DNA of 19,017 bases from Planctomycetaceae bacterium (GCA_031254675.1 JAIRTV010000443.1:1-19017); one strand, 5' to 3'; counted from the first letter of the stretch, positions 6,649 through 15,089 are shown. Translations and numbers: made by a program. Notes: a model not told the origin generated them from the sequence alone.

Positions 6649-7857
6649 ATGAAATATATTAAAGGGGTTCGTATTAAAAATTATCGGGTACTTCGAGATG
6701 TTTCGCTTGGTTCGATTTACACTCCGGCAATGTCAACTGATTCCGAGAGCAGTCGTACCGGTGAACCGTTGACATCAATCACGGTTGTGATTGGGCGTAA
6801 TGGTTACGGTAAAAGCACGTTTTGTGATGCTTTTGGTTTTATTGTTGATTGTTTGAAAAGCGATGCGGAACAGGCTTGTATGATGCGTGGCGGTTTTGAT
6901 AAAATCGTTTCGGAAAGCTCTGACCGGATTATTGAATTTCAGATACGTTATGGTAATTTGCTTTATACGCTTTGTATTACGGTTGATGATTACAATATTC
7001 CGTTTGTGTATGCGGAAACGCTGTCGCATATTGGTTCTGAATTTGGTAGTCGTAACACAATGAATTTTTTTGCTAACAACGGCGAAGGCAAAGTTGTTCA
7101 TCCTAATTCGGAATCGGTGAGTGATATTCATCTTGCGGATCGTCGTCGTTTGGTTCTTTCGACTCTCGGCAATTTAACACAATTCCCTGATATTGTTTCG
7201 TTTCGGGAATTTTTGGACAATTGGTCTCTTTGTTATTTTTCGCCGGATGCGGCGCGTAAAACGCCGTTGGCGGGACCGCAACGTCATTTATCACGTTTGG
7301 GCGGGAACTTGGCAAATGTGATACAATATTGGGAACGCGAACACGAAGGCAGACTTGCTGACATGTTGGGGCGTGTTTTGGGGAAAGTTCTTGGAATTAC
7401 TCATATTGAAACCTATCAAACGGAAGATGGACGACTTCTTCTTCGTTTTTTTGAACGTGGTTTGCAAAAACCGTTTTATGCTTCGCAAATGTCGGATGGG
7501 ACACTCAAACTGATTGCTTATTTATTGTTGCTCGGCGATCCGCAACCGCCATCGTTAATTTGTTTTGAGGAACCGGAAAACGGATTGTATCATAAATTGC
7601 TGAGTGCGTTTATTGAGGAAATCAGACATTGGAGCGATGATGAGGCTGGTGTTCAAGGTTCTCAATTTTTCATCACAACACATCAACCTTATCTTGTTGA
7701 TGCTCTAACACCGCAAGAAGTTTGGATTCTTGACAAGGGTTCGGATTCTTTTGCGACGGTTCGCCGTGCCAGCGATGATTCGATTGTCCGAAGTATGGTC
7801 GAAGAAGGAATGCCGCTTGGCGCACTTTGGTTTAGCGAATATCTTGACGGCGAGTAA
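6649..7857 (+). CDS. RecF/ABC-like AAA family ATPase (COG4637-type)
   Basis: This 402-aa soluble ATPase has the SMC/RecF/ABC head fold rather than a transporter role. It opens with FKxFR-like MKYIKGVRIKNYRVLRDVSL. Walker A is GRNGYGKS at 49-56 and a signature-like MSDGTLKL surrounds S282. Walker B is LICFEEPENG with E307/E308, and the H-switch is TTHQPYLVDAL with H345. The family is the group of predicted ATPases with AAA_21-type domains. Some members sit beside a DUF4276 or Toprim partner and take part in defence or DNA metabolism; no such partner is visible here and there is no C-terminal Toprim domain. ATG 6649 is chosen because the conserved N-terminal strand begins there; TTG 6634 in the same frame is an alternative that adds MASGV. 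Terminators lie on both sides, so it is likely a single-gene transcript. Its function is unknown. Confidence 0.85.
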   Translation: MKYIKGVRIKNYRVLRDVSLGSIYTPAMSTDSESSRTGEPLTSITVVIGRNGYGKSTFCDAFGFIVDCLKSDAEQACMMRGGFDKIVSESSDRIIEFQIRYGNLLYTLCITVDDYNIPFVYAETLSHIGSEFGSRNTMNFFANNGEGKVVHPNSESVSDIHLADRRRLVLSTLGNLTQFPDIVSFREFLDNWSLCYFSPDAARKTPLAGPQRHLSRLGGNLANVIQYWEREHEGRLADMLGRVLGKVLGITHIETYQTEDGRLLLRFFERGLQKPFYASQMSDGTLKLIAYLLLLGDPQPPSLICFEEPENGLYHKLLSAFIEEIRHWSDDEAGVQGSQFFITTHQPYLVDALTPQEVWILDKGSDSFATVRRASDDSIVRSMVEEGMPLGALWFSEYLDGE

Positions 7858-7904
7858 ACAATCAATGTACAGTTTTGATTTGGTTGTTTTGTTGCAAGAG
7901 AAAA

Positions 7905-7944
7905 TTTTTGCGATTTTGCCGCTTCAGTGACAAAATCGCAAAAA
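7905..7944. terminator. Perfect 14-bp hairpin after the AAA ATPase gene
   Basis: TTTTTGCGATTTTG at 7905-7918 and CAAAATCGCAAAAA at 7931-7944 pair perfectly around a 12-nt loop, 48 bp after the ATPase stop. The T-rich ends make it usable as an intrinsic terminator, though on the + strand the T run is in the left arm and the following sequence is not T-rich. The right arm overlaps the candidate promoter at 7927-7956. Confidence 0.55.
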
Positions 7945-7956
7945 ATCAGATATACT
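7927..7956 (+). promoter_or_regulatory. Candidate promoter of the MacB-like permease gene
   Basis: GTGACA at 7927-7932 and TATACT at 7951-7956 are 18 bp apart. The predicted leader to ATG 8116 is about 150 nt and contains a strong hairpin at 7976-8003. The -35 element lies in the loop and first base pairs of the 7905-7944 hairpin. Confidence 0.45.
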
Positions 7957-7975
7957 ATGTCTCATTAAGATACCG

Positions 7976-8003
7976 TTGGGACAACAATTGTTTTTTGTCC
8001 CAA
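7976..8003 (+). other. Leader hairpin before the MacB-like permease
   Basis: TTGGGACAA at 7976-7984 and TTGTCCCAA at 7995-8003 form a perfect 9-bp stem with a 10-nt loop. It lies about 15-20 nt downstream of the expected transcription start. No T run follows, so it is not a typical terminator. It may be an operator dyad or an mRNA stability or control element. Confidence 0.5.
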
Positions 8004-8115
8004 AGAATGTCCTGTAACAAATCGATCACGACAATCTCTTGGCAACGTGAATAGTTGTGTACGGTAAAATAAGGATAAAATTTACGTCAGATAAAGAATT
8101 ATAGAAAGATTAATC

Positions 8116-9468
8116 ATGTTGATTTGGGTACGAACTTGGCAATTGGGGGTGAAGAGTTTGTTGTTACATCCGATGCGGTCGATGTTGACGGTTCTTGGTA
8201 TTTTTATTGGTGTTGCGAGTGTGATTTGGTTGATGGCGATTGGCGAGGGGATTAGTATCAAGGCTCAGGAACAAATTGAGAGTCTTGGGGCGAACAATAT
8301 TATTGTGCGGACGCTTAAACCTGCCAATCCTGATATGGCGACTTTGGGGCGTCGTTCTGTTCCTTCGTTTGGTTTGAAGCGGGAAGATTATGAACGGATT
8401 CGAGCGACGATTCCGGCGATTGTTGCGCACATGCCGGTTCGTGAAATTCGGCGAACTTTTGCCAGTGGTGCGAATGAGTGTGATGGACGTCTTGTCGGTA
8501 CAACACCTCTTTATGCTTCTATGTCGCAAATTGCGATGGATCGTGGATCGTTCTTGACGGACATGGATATGCGTGAGGCAATGCCGCATTGTGTGTTATC
8601 GGCGGCGGTTGCCGAACGATTATTCCCGTCGGAAGACCCTATCGGTAAAACAATACGAATTCAAGGCAATGATCGTGGCGATACCGGATTTCCGTATAAA
8701 ATTATTGGTGTTGCCAAACCGCGAGGAGCCACGGCGGGTATTGGTGGATCGTTTGCCGGTCAGGATTTTACGAATGATGTTTACATTCCGATCTCAACGC
8801 TTTGGAATCGCATGCGTGATTTGGTAATGATACGGAAAAGCGGCAACTTTGAAGGCGAACTTGTTGAACTTTCTCAAATGACGCTTCAGGTTGCGAACCG
8901 GCGAGATGTTAAGGAGACGGCGGAAATTGTCAAGACAACGTTGGAGCGAACGCATCGTGGCAAAGAAGATTTTGCGGTGGTGGTGCCGTTGGAGTTGCTT
9001 GAGCAAGCCGAAACCACGCGAATTATGTTCAATATTTTTATGGGGTTAATTGCGGCGATTTCGCTTCTTGTTGGTGGTATTGGTATTATGAATATTATGT
9101 TGGCGACTGTTACGGAAAGGACGCGGGAAATTGGTATTCGGCGGGCGTTGGGAGCCAAGCGGGGTGATATTATTCGTCAATTTCTGGTTGAAACGATTGT
9201 TCTTTCGGTGGTGGGTGGTGCGGTGGGTGTGTTGGTTGGTTTGTCCTGCAAACCTGTCACAATTTTTGCGATGGGTATTATCAAGAGTCAGATGCCGGAA
9301 ATGATTCAAGCGTTACCGTTGATCGTGCAAGATATTCGACCGATTATTGTTCCGCTTTCGATACCGTTGGCGTTTTCTATTTCGGTGGTTATTGGAGTTG
9401 TTTTTGGTTTGTACCCAGCTTATCGTGCAGCGGCAATGGATCCCATTGAAGCGTTAAGACATGAATAA
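8116..9468 (+). CDS. MacB/FtsX-type ABC transporter permease
   Basis: The protein (450 aa) is an ABC permease of the MacB/LolE class, which works with a LolD/MacB-type ATPase to move substrates such as lipoproteins, peptides or toxins from the outer face of the inner membrane, driven by mechanotransmission. TM1 follows the N-terminal SLLLHPMRSMLTVLGIFIGVASVIWL. A large periplasmic MacB_PCD domain spans about 45-295, and three further TM segments lie near 305-328, 358-380 and 415-437. The FtsX hallmark EIGIRRALGAKRGDIIRQFL lies between TM2 and TM3. The C-terminus is the typical LYPAYRAAAMDPIEALRHE. The start is ATG 8116 with a weak AGAAAG ribosome site. No ATPase domain is fused and no cognate ATPase gene is adjacent: the upstream ATPase at 6649 is not a transporter type. 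Confidence 0.92.
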   Translation: MLIWVRTWQLGVKSLLLHPMRSMLTVLGIFIGVASVIWLMAIGEGISIKAQEQIESLGANNIIVRTLKPANPDMATLGRRSVPSFGLKREDYERIRATIPAIVAHMPVREIRRTFASGANECDGRLVGTTPLYASMSQIAMDRGSFLTDMDMREAMPHCVLSAAVAERLFPSEDPIGKTIRIQGNDRGDTGFPYKIIGVAKPRGATAGIGGSFAGQDFTNDVYIPISTLWNRMRDLVMIRKSGNFEGELVELSQMTLQVANRRDVKETAEIVKTTLERTHRGKEDFAVVVPLELLEQAETTRIMFNIFMGLIAAISLLVGGIGIMNIMLATVTERTREIGIRRALGAKRGDIIRQFLVETIVLSVVGGAVGVLVGLSCKPVTIFAMGIIKSQMPEMIQALPLIVQDIRPIIVPLSIPLAFSISVVIGVVFGLYPAYRAAAMDPIEALRHE

Positions 9469-9559
9469 TCGTAATCGTTTTAACTTTCATAATGGGGACA
9501 ATGAATACCGTTTTCACGCGGAACTTCGGGTTAGAGAAAAGGTCTAATAGAATCAACGA

Positions 9560-9590
9560 TTTCCGTGTCTTTTGTGTTTTCTGTGTTCAA
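9560..9590. repeat. Half copy of the ACACGGAA palindrome family
   Basis: TTTCCGTGTCTTTTGTGT followed by TTTCTGTGTTCAA closely matches the right arm of the palindrome at 4739-4805 (4778-4807), but no matching left arm is present. It sits between the converging permease genes, 12 bp from the stop of the minus-strand one. Confidence 0.6.
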
Positions 9591-9602
9591 ATGCAAGTAT
9601 CT

Positions 9603-10700
9603 TTATTCCACTCGCCGTTTGAACATAATAGCAGCAGCAGAAAACGCAATAATCGAAAGAACCACAAGCGGAATACAATTCAACGCCACTTCCGACAACT
9701 CCATTCCCTTCAGAAAAATTCCCTTGACAATCACCAAATACCAACGAACCGGATTGATCACCGTAATGTGTTGTAACCATTGCGGCATGTTTTCCACCGG
9801 CGTCGCAAAACCCGAAAGCATAATCGATGCCGGTAACACCAAAATAACCCCAAAAATCGCTTGCTGCTGCGTTCGGGACAACGAACTAATAAACAACCCA
9901 ACTCCAACCGCCGAAATCAAAAATAAATCCATCGACAATATAAGAAGCCAGAACGAACCACGAAGAGGAATATTAAGAATAAAAATCACCACCCCAATCA
10001 TCATAATCGCCAAACATGTCGAAAGAAATACCGCCGAAATCGCCTTGCCCATTAAAATTTCAAACGGCGTCAACGGCGAAATGAGGAGTTGCTCAAATGT
10101 TCCCGTTTCACGCTCCCGCGCAATCGAAAGACCAGAAATCAACACCCCAAGAACTGTCGCCAACACACAAACCAACGACGGCACCGTCGTCTTCAACGGC
10201 TCAAGATTAGAATTAAACCAGTTGCGCGTCACCACCTCGACTCCACTCCGGTTGTCCACAAACTCGCCCAAAAAAGTGTTAATAATTCGTGTTGCGTAAC
10301 CACCCGCAATCTGCGACGCATTCGTCCGACGCCCATCAAGCAATAACTGAACTTGCACCGCCTGAGACGAATAAATCTTTTGCGAAAAATCTTGCGGAAT
10401 CACAATCACCCCCAACACCGTTTGTCGATCAAGCAACGGTTCAATCTCTTGCTGACTCGAAATCGTAATAATTTTCGAAACCAACGGCGAATGTTCAAAA
10501 CGTTTGATCAACGCATAACCCTCCGCTCCAAAATCATTGTTGTAAACCCCAAACGGAGCATTTTTGATCTCAAATGTTACCGTAAACGACAGAATAAAAA
10601 TCTGCAAAATCGGCGGCACCACCAAAGCAATCCGCGACTTCGGATCACGAACCGATGTCAATAACTCCTTAATAATCAAATGATAAATTCGTATCAACAT
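9603..10700 (-). CDS. ABC-2 type transporter permease (second of pair)
   Basis: This 365-aa membrane protein has the ABC-2 permease layout of the YhhJ/YbhR/YbhS group. An N-terminal TM follows LLTSVRDPKSRIALVVPPILQIFILSFTVTFEI. A periplasmic region of about 140 residues comes next, then five C-terminal TM segments beginning at VPSLVCVLATVLGVLISGLSIARERETGTFEQLLISPL; the RExGTxEQLLxxP motif is typical of the family. The start is ATG 10700 with GAGG five to six bases upstream. It lies 18 bp after its paralogue, so the two form an operon and probably a heterodimer. In well-known systems of this type the pair serves a fused double ATPase and a membrane-fusion protein; neither is present in the window. 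Drug or lipid efflux is plausible, but the substrate is unknown. Confidence 0.92.
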   Translation of the reverse strand: MLIRIYHLIIKELLTSVRDPKSRIALVVPPILQIFILSFTVTFEIKNAPFGVYNNDFGAEGYALIKRFEHSPLVSKIITISSQQEIEPLLDRQTVLGVIVIPQDFSQKIYSSQAVQVQLLLDGRRTNASQIAGGYATRIINTFLGEFVDNRSGVEVVTRNWFNSNLEPLKTTVPSLVCVLATVLGVLISGLSIARERETGTFEQLLISPLTPFEILMGKAISAVFLSTCLAIMMIGVVIFILNIPLRGSFWLLILSMDLFLISAVGVGLFISSLSRTQQQAIFGVILVLPASIMLSGFATPVENMPQWLQHITVINPVRWYLVIVKGIFLKGMELSEVALNCIPLVVLSIIAFSAAAIMFKRRVE

Positions 10701-10718
10701 AACGCCTCATCATAATTG

Positions 10719-11840
10719 TTATTGTAATCGTTTGGGCGTTTTGACAATTGTCGCGGTAAAAAGAATCAACGCAATCAAAGTAATCACCACCAAATTCGGC
10801 AAAAAAAGCAACCAAACATCGCCCGTCATAAATATCGTTTGCAAACAGGTTACGTAATAACGAGCAGGAAAAATATGCGTCAGCATCCGAATCGGTAACG
10901 GCATCGAATTAATTTCAAAAATCGCTCCCGAAAGCGTGGTGTTCGGCAGAAAAGTAAGCGTAAACGCAAGAATCGACGCCTGAAACTGATTCTTCGTCAA
11001 CGTCGAAATCAGAAAACCCAACGCCAACGACGCCAAAATAAAAACAGTCGAAACAAGAAACATCGCTCCAAGAGAACCACGGAACGGCGTGCGAAACAAA
11101 AAAATCGCAAACAATAAACATACTCCCGTCGATAATATTCCAAGAATATAGTACGGAATCAATTTACCAAGAATCATGTCCTTGGGTCTTATCGGAGTAG
11201 TAAGCATCGTTTCCATCGTCCCTCGTTCCCATTCCCGCGCAACAATAAGCGACGGAAGCAATGTTCCAATAATCGCCGTAATAATCGCAATCGAACCAGG
11301 AATTAAAGCATGACGCGACTTCAGTTCGGGATTGAACAAGATTCGTTGTCTCAAATCAACAGGAAGAGGAATCTCAAAACCACGATCACGACTTTGTTGC
11401 CGTTGCCATTGAGAAACAATACCAGTAACATAATTATGAAGAATCGTTGCCGTATTGGTTTCGTTGCCGTCGGTAATCAATTGAATCTCACAACGTTCAA
11501 ACGCAAGAAATTGTTTCGCAAAATTATTCTTCAAAACAATAATACCCATAATACGGTTATTGGCAAGGTCTTCTTCGGCTTTGCGAAAATGAGCGTAATA
11601 AATCGGATCAATATATTCCGATGCCTGAAAAGAATACCAAAGCGAACCCACAACCGGCGAATGTTCTTCCGTAACAAAAGCAATTTTGACATGTTTTGAG
11701 TCCAACGACAAACCAAACCCAAAAATAAACAACAGAATCATCGGCAACACCAACGTAATCAAAATACAACTCGGATCACGCCAAATCTGTACCGTTTCCT
11801 TTTTCATCAATGCCCAAAGCCGACGTTGTTGTTTGTTCAT
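10719..11840 (-). CDS. ABC-2 type transporter permease (first of pair)
   Basis: This 373-aa paralogue of the following gene has the same layout. It starts MNKQQRRLWALMKKETVQIWRDPSCILITLVLPMILLFIFGFGLS (TM1), has a periplasmic loop of about 150 residues, and then ALIPGSIAIITAIIGTLLPSLIVAREWERGTMETMLTTPI with the REWERGTMExMLxTP motif. Four more TM segments follow. The start is ATG 11840; no good ribosome site is visible. This is the first gene of a two-permease operon (18-bp gap). The upstream neighbour at 12043 on the same strand is an Hsp70 with a 202-bp gap and a hairpin between, so the operon likely has its own promoter, which I could not place with confidence. Confidence 0.92.
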   Translation of the reverse strand: MNKQQRRLWALMKKETVQIWRDPSCILITLVLPMILLFIFGFGLSLDSKHVKIAFVTEEHSPVVGSLWYSFQASEYIDPIYYAHFRKAEEDLANNRIMGIIVLKNNFAKQFLAFERCEIQLITDGNETNTATILHNYVTGIVSQWQRQQSRDRGFEIPLPVDLRQRILFNPELKSRHALIPGSIAIITAIIGTLLPSLIVAREWERGTMETMLTTPIRPKDMILGKLIPYYILGILSTGVCLLFAIFLFRTPFRGSLGAMFLVSTVFILASLALGFLISTLTKNQFQASILAFTLTFLPNTTLSGAIFEINSMPLPIRMLTHIFPARYYVTCLQTIFMTGDVWLLFLPNLVVITLIALILFTATIVKTPKRLQ

Positions 11841-11937
11841 GGTTACAATAAAAAAGATAATAAAACAACAATCACGATCAAACGGAACATTTTATTTTAT
11901 ACTTTGAATTGTCGGAGGAGTGATACGCTTTTTCGGC

Positions 11938-11980
11938 AAACCACCGGCGGTGGAATGCCGTGTAACCGCTGGAGGTTTTT
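11938..11980. terminator. GC-rich hairpin between the Hsp70 and permease genes
   Basis: AAACCACCGGCGGT at 11938-11951 pairs with ACCGCTGGAGGTTT at 11965-11978 (12 of 14), followed on the + strand by further Ts. It lies about 60 bp past the Hsp70 stop (minus strand). The T run favours the + strand although both neighbours are on the minus strand; on the minus strand the tail is only TTT. It could end Hsp70 transcripts or antisense ones. Confidence 0.45.
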
Positions 11981-12042
11981 CTCTTATTTTATTGAATTTG
12001 ATCGCAACATAAAAATAGACACTCGCAAGAATGTTCGTGGAA

Positions 12043-13650
12043 TTATTCAACGGTATATTCTGAAGCCAGTTGCGTGAACGAATTGACTTGTTGATCGGTC
12101 AATGTTCCACGTCGTTCGATTTCGATGACGGCTTCTTGACCGGACATTTTTTCTTTGGCATTCACGGAAATTCGTCCGTTTTTATCGAACGAATAGGTGA
12201 CATCAACCGGAGTTCCTTTGTTGAGATGTGGCGGCAGATTGGTAATGGTACACTTTCCAAGCAACGAACACGCAATCGGATCGGGCGCATCTCCTTCAAG
12301 AACTTGAACAGAAACACGAGTTTGATTTTCCTTGTTTGTTTGAAATGTTTGTGTTACTTCAAACGGCAATGTTGTATTGCGTGGAATCATGATATGGTTG
12401 ATTGCTTTTTTCATGCGTGGGTCCATGGCGACAATTCCTAGACCATGCGAATTGACATCTTCTTGGCGAATACCGACCAGCAATTTCTTAACTCGGTCTC
12501 CGAACCGCGAATCGCCGGCGTGATAACGTGCTTCGAGAATTGCCGCGTGAATTGCCGCGCCGCGGGCAACTGCGGTGTGCGGGTCAAGATCGGCATGAAT
12601 ATACGGGGCAATTCCCGTATGCTCCTTGAGACGCTCACGAACTTGAGGCATCAACGTCGAACCGCCAATCAAAACAATCGCATCAAGATCAGAATATTTT
12701 AGTTGCGTTTGTTCAAGCACAAAATCTGTGGTGTCAATTGTTCGTTGCAATAAATCAGCGGTCAATTCGTTGAATTTATCTCGCGTCAACCGAACCGTTA
12801 ATGCCTTACCTTCATGACGACACGACATGACCACATCTGTTCGTTGCGTCAATTCGATTTTCGCTAAATCGCAATCGTTCCGAAGAACTTGAACCATTTG
12901 AGCCGATTCACGCGGGTCAAGACCGTGTTTGTCCTTAAATTCGTCACAAAGATAGGTTAGAATGCGGTCATTCCAGTCAATTCCTCCCAATTCGACATCG
13001 CCGTCGGTTGCTAAGACGTGAAAATGAGTTGGAGTGTATTCGACGAGGGTTGAGTCAAAAGTTCCGCCGCCGAGATCGTAAATCAACACGCGGCGTTTTT
13101 TGAAATCCGGCGAATGTGCAATTCCCAACTCTCCACGATGCCATGCGTAAGTGAGTGTTGCGGCGGTTGGTTCATTGATGATGTCAATAACGTTTAATCC
13201 GGCAATTTGTCCGGCATCTTGAGTTGCTTTGCGTCGTGTGTCGTTGAAATAATACGGAACAGTAATCACCGCATTGGCAATCGCTCCGATTTTCTGTTCG
13301 CAATCTCGTTTCAACTTCTTGAGAATCAACGCGGAAATAAATTCCGGTGTAATTTCGTGTCCGTCGAATGTTCGTTTGAATGCGGTTGCGCCCATGTGAC
13401 GTTTAATCCGTTCTACAACATTTTCCGGTTTTTCGATTGCTGCGCGATTTCGGTTTGGTCCCACGATCACGTGTCCCGATTCCGCAAGAAGAATCAAACT
13501 TGCTGTTTCCACATCGTCATCTTCATTGGGAATTGGAATTGGTTCGCCTTGATCGCTGACCTGCGCAAGCGTCGAATACGTCGTGCCAAGATCAATCCCA
13601 ACCGTATGACCTTTACCGAATTGTATTGGAGTTGTCGAGAGTTTCGTCAT
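12043..13650 (-). CDS. Hsp70 family protein lacking the C-terminal lid
   Basis: This 535-aa DnaK paralogue has a full actin-like ATPase domain: phosphate-1 motif VGIDLGTTYST near 17-27, NAVITVPYYFNDTRRKATQDAG, INEPTAATLTYA, phosphate-2 YDLGGGTFDSTLVEY, and the adenosine motif VLIGGSTLMPQVRE. The interdomain linker region is unusual (LLVGIRQEDVNSHGLGIVAM instead of the DVTPLSLG type). A beta-type substrate domain follows (IPRNTTLPFEVTQTF, VSVQVLEGD, GKCTITNLPP, ISVNAKEK), and the chain ends about 20 residues later. The helical lid of about 100 residues found in the usual 600-640-aa DnaK is missing. It is thus probably an accessory Hsp70 with different client control rather than the housekeeping DnaK; no grpE or dnaJ is nearby. 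The start is ATG 13650 with AAGGA 10 bases upstream. Confidence 0.92.
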   Translation of the reverse strand: MTKLSTTPIQFGKGHTVGIDLGTTYSTLAQVSDQGEPIPIPNEDDDVETASLILLAESGHVIVGPNRNRAAIEKPENVVERIKRHMGATAFKRTFDGHEITPEFISALILKKLKRDCEQKIGAIANAVITVPYYFNDTRRKATQDAGQIAGLNVIDIINEPTAATLTYAWHRGELGIAHSPDFKKRRVLIYDLGGGTFDSTLVEYTPTHFHVLATDGDVELGGIDWNDRILTYLCDEFKDKHGLDPRESAQMVQVLRNDCDLAKIELTQRTDVVMSCRHEGKALTVRLTRDKFNELTADLLQRTIDTTDFVLEQTQLKYSDLDAIVLIGGSTLMPQVRERLKEHTGIAPYIHADLDPHTAVARGAAIHAAILEARYHAGDSRFGDRVKKLLVGIRQEDVNSHGLGIVAMDPRMKKAINHIMIPRNTTLPFEVTQTFQTNKENQTRVSVQVLEGDAPDPIACSLLGKCTITNLPPHLNKGTPVDVTYSFDKNGRISVNAKEKMSGQEAVIEIERRGTLTDQQVNSFTQLASEYTVE

Positions 13651-13682
13651 TTTTTAAGTATCCTTGTGATAATGTTTTGGTG

Positions 13683-13710
13683 ATAATATGTTGTGGAAAT
13701 ATTTTGTGAA
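13683..13710 (-). promoter_or_regulatory. Candidate promoter of the Hsp70 gene
   Basis: On the minus strand TTCACA (13710-13705) and TATTAT (13688-13683) are 16 bp apart, inside the 99-bp gap between the lipoprotein stop and the Hsp70 start. The match is moderate. Read-through from the lipoprotein promoter remains possible. I see no CIRCE-type heat-shock operator in the gap. Confidence 0.35.
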
Positions 13711-13749
13711 GATGTTCTCTGTTCGCTATTCGCGTTCACGATCTCACAA

Positions 13750-14766
13750 CTAATTTAACAACGCATCCAGTTCGTTGAGAATATCTTTGGTATTCCCTTT
13801 TTTTGGAGTTGTTTTTTTGGCGGCGGGTTTTTGTGGTTCTGATTTTTTGGACTCCGATTTTTTGGGCTCTGATTTTTTTTCCGGCGAACCGGATTTCGCA
13901 ACAAGATCAGAAGAAGTTTTTTCGGTGGATTTGTTCTCAACGATTGCCGGTTTTGTTTCTGTTGTTGTTTCAGCGGTTGCAACTGTTGCGGTCGCTGCAA
14001 TTGGTTCCGGTGTAACCTGTTTTGGAGTTACGTCCGCAACCGGTTTTGTTTCTGTTTTGGTTTCTTTGGCAATTTCGGTAATCGTTTCGGGTTTGGTGTC
14101 TCTTCCAGGAACAGAGTCGGGAGCAGAGAGAGCGGCAATATCTTCTTCTGGTGTGGAATTTTCGAATTGTGTTTTTGAAATCACTGCGAATAACGCATTC
14201 TGAAGAGATTCGTTAATTTTGCCTTGATCGGCGATTAATTCGTAAGTGAAAAGTCCGCCGTTGATGGTTGTGGCGACAATCCGTCGATCATAATACTTGC
14301 TGAGGCGTTGGGCGTCCGCAACACGTCGCGAAAAATAAACACCAACTTTGTTTCCTAATTTGATCATTTTGACCGGTGATTTGAATTTTTGTTGGGCTCC
14401 GTCGGCGAAATCTTCGACATTATCTTCGGTCAAATCCGGCAATCCTTTGGCGTCTTGACTTTTTGTCATCATGATGGTTGCGCCGTTTTTTTTGAACACG
14501 ATAACTGATTTGAATCCTTTTGGGGCTTTGACGGCTCCGCGTGAAAGACGTTCCCAACCTTTGGGGTCGTAAACGGTAACAGTTCCATTTTCGAGGTTGG
14601 TGGCGTCTTCGCTGAGTGGGGTGAATTTTGACTCATCGACTTTGAGCCAAACCGGTTTGCCGTAATCTTTTTTTGCCGCAACTTTTTTGCTGCCGCCGCA
14701 GCCGGTCAACGATATTGGCAATGATATTACCAGAACGAGGAGAAAAATCAATAATGTTTTTGCCAT
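13750..14766 (-). CDS. Lipoprotein with Lys/Ser/Pro-rich tail, function unknown
   Basis: The start is taken as ATG 14766 (338 aa), giving a textbook lipoprotein signal: MAKTLLIFLLVLVISL with lipobox SLTGC, lipidated Cys23. GTG 14814 in frame would add 16 residues (KKSVRFRF...) and is the alternative. After the lipobox, residues about 30-190 look like a folded domain (VDESKFTPLSEDA, VYDPKGWERLSRG, VIVFKKNGATIMMTKSQDA, KVGVYFSRRVADAQRLSKYYDRRIVATTINGGLFTYEL). It recalls small planctomycete envelope proteins, but I cannot name a family. Residues about 205-338 are low-complexity Thr/Glu/Lys/Ala, ending in repeated KKSEPKKSESKKSEPQ and a Lys/Pro/Thr tail that is strongly basic and could span or bind the cell wall or nucleic acid. 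A good promoter precedes it, and the Hsp70 gene follows 99 bp downstream on the same strand. Confidence 0.85.
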   Translation of the reverse strand: MAKTLLIFLLVLVISLPISLTGCGGSKKVAAKKDYGKPVWLKVDESKFTPLSEDATNLENGTVTVYDPKGWERLSRGAVKAPKGFKSVIVFKKNGATIMMTKSQDAKGLPDLTEDNVEDFADGAQQKFKSPVKMIKLGNKVGVYFSRRVADAQRLSKYYDRRIVATTINGGLFTYELIADQGKINESLQNALFAVISKTQFENSTPEEDIAALSAPDSVPGRDTKPETITEIAKETKTETKPVADVTPKQVTPEPIAATATVATAETTTETKPAIVENKSTEKTSSDLVAKSGSPEKKSEPKKSESKKSEPQKPAAKKTTPKKGNTKDILNELDALLN

Positions 14767-14902
14767 AACAGTAAATCCAATAACGGTAAATCTAAAACGA
14801 ACCGATTTTTTCACACGAAAAATCGTTGTAACTTAAAGACACGCACACACAAAAATATCGAACGAAATAAATAATCAAGTTGACGGATTCGATGGGAACA
14901 AT

Positions 14903-14930
14903 TTTATACTCATCCAATGGTCTTTGTCAA
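14903..14930 (-). promoter_or_regulatory. Strong promoter of the lipoprotein gene
   Basis: On the minus strand a perfect TTGACA (14930-14925) and TATAAA (14908-14903) are 16 bp apart. The leader to ATG 14766 would be about 130 nt. The position in the divergent gap between this gene and the Sua5 fusion gene supports it. Confidence 0.65.
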
Positions 14931-15060
14931 TTACCGTAATATTTCCGTGAAACTTTTGTTCAAAGATAAATTGGAGGTACGATTTTTTTGTGACATTCCC
15001 ACGATTTCAACTTTATTCCGAAAAGAGCAAGACGAAATGAGTGAGAAGTTGAGTTGTTTG

Positions 15061-15089
15061 TTGACAATAAGAGTGGGTTGTGTCATAAT
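15061..15089 (+). promoter_or_regulatory. Strong promoter of the Sua5-phosphatase gene
   Basis: A perfect TTGACA at 15061-15066 and CATAAT at 15084-15089 are separated by 17 bp. The expected start of transcription near 15097 leaves a leader of about 33 nt to ATG 15130. No Shine-Dalgarno sequence is seen in that leader. Confidence 0.65.

Noticed and set aside
9565..10299. Plus-strand ORF of 244 codons
   Set aside because: It is antisense to the ABC-2 permease gene at 9603-10700, whose protein is clearly recognisable; the plus-strand translation is low-complexity and unlike any family.
11310..11699. Plus-strand ORF of 129 codons
   Set aside because: It is antisense to the first ABC-2 permease gene, with biased composition and no recognisable domain.
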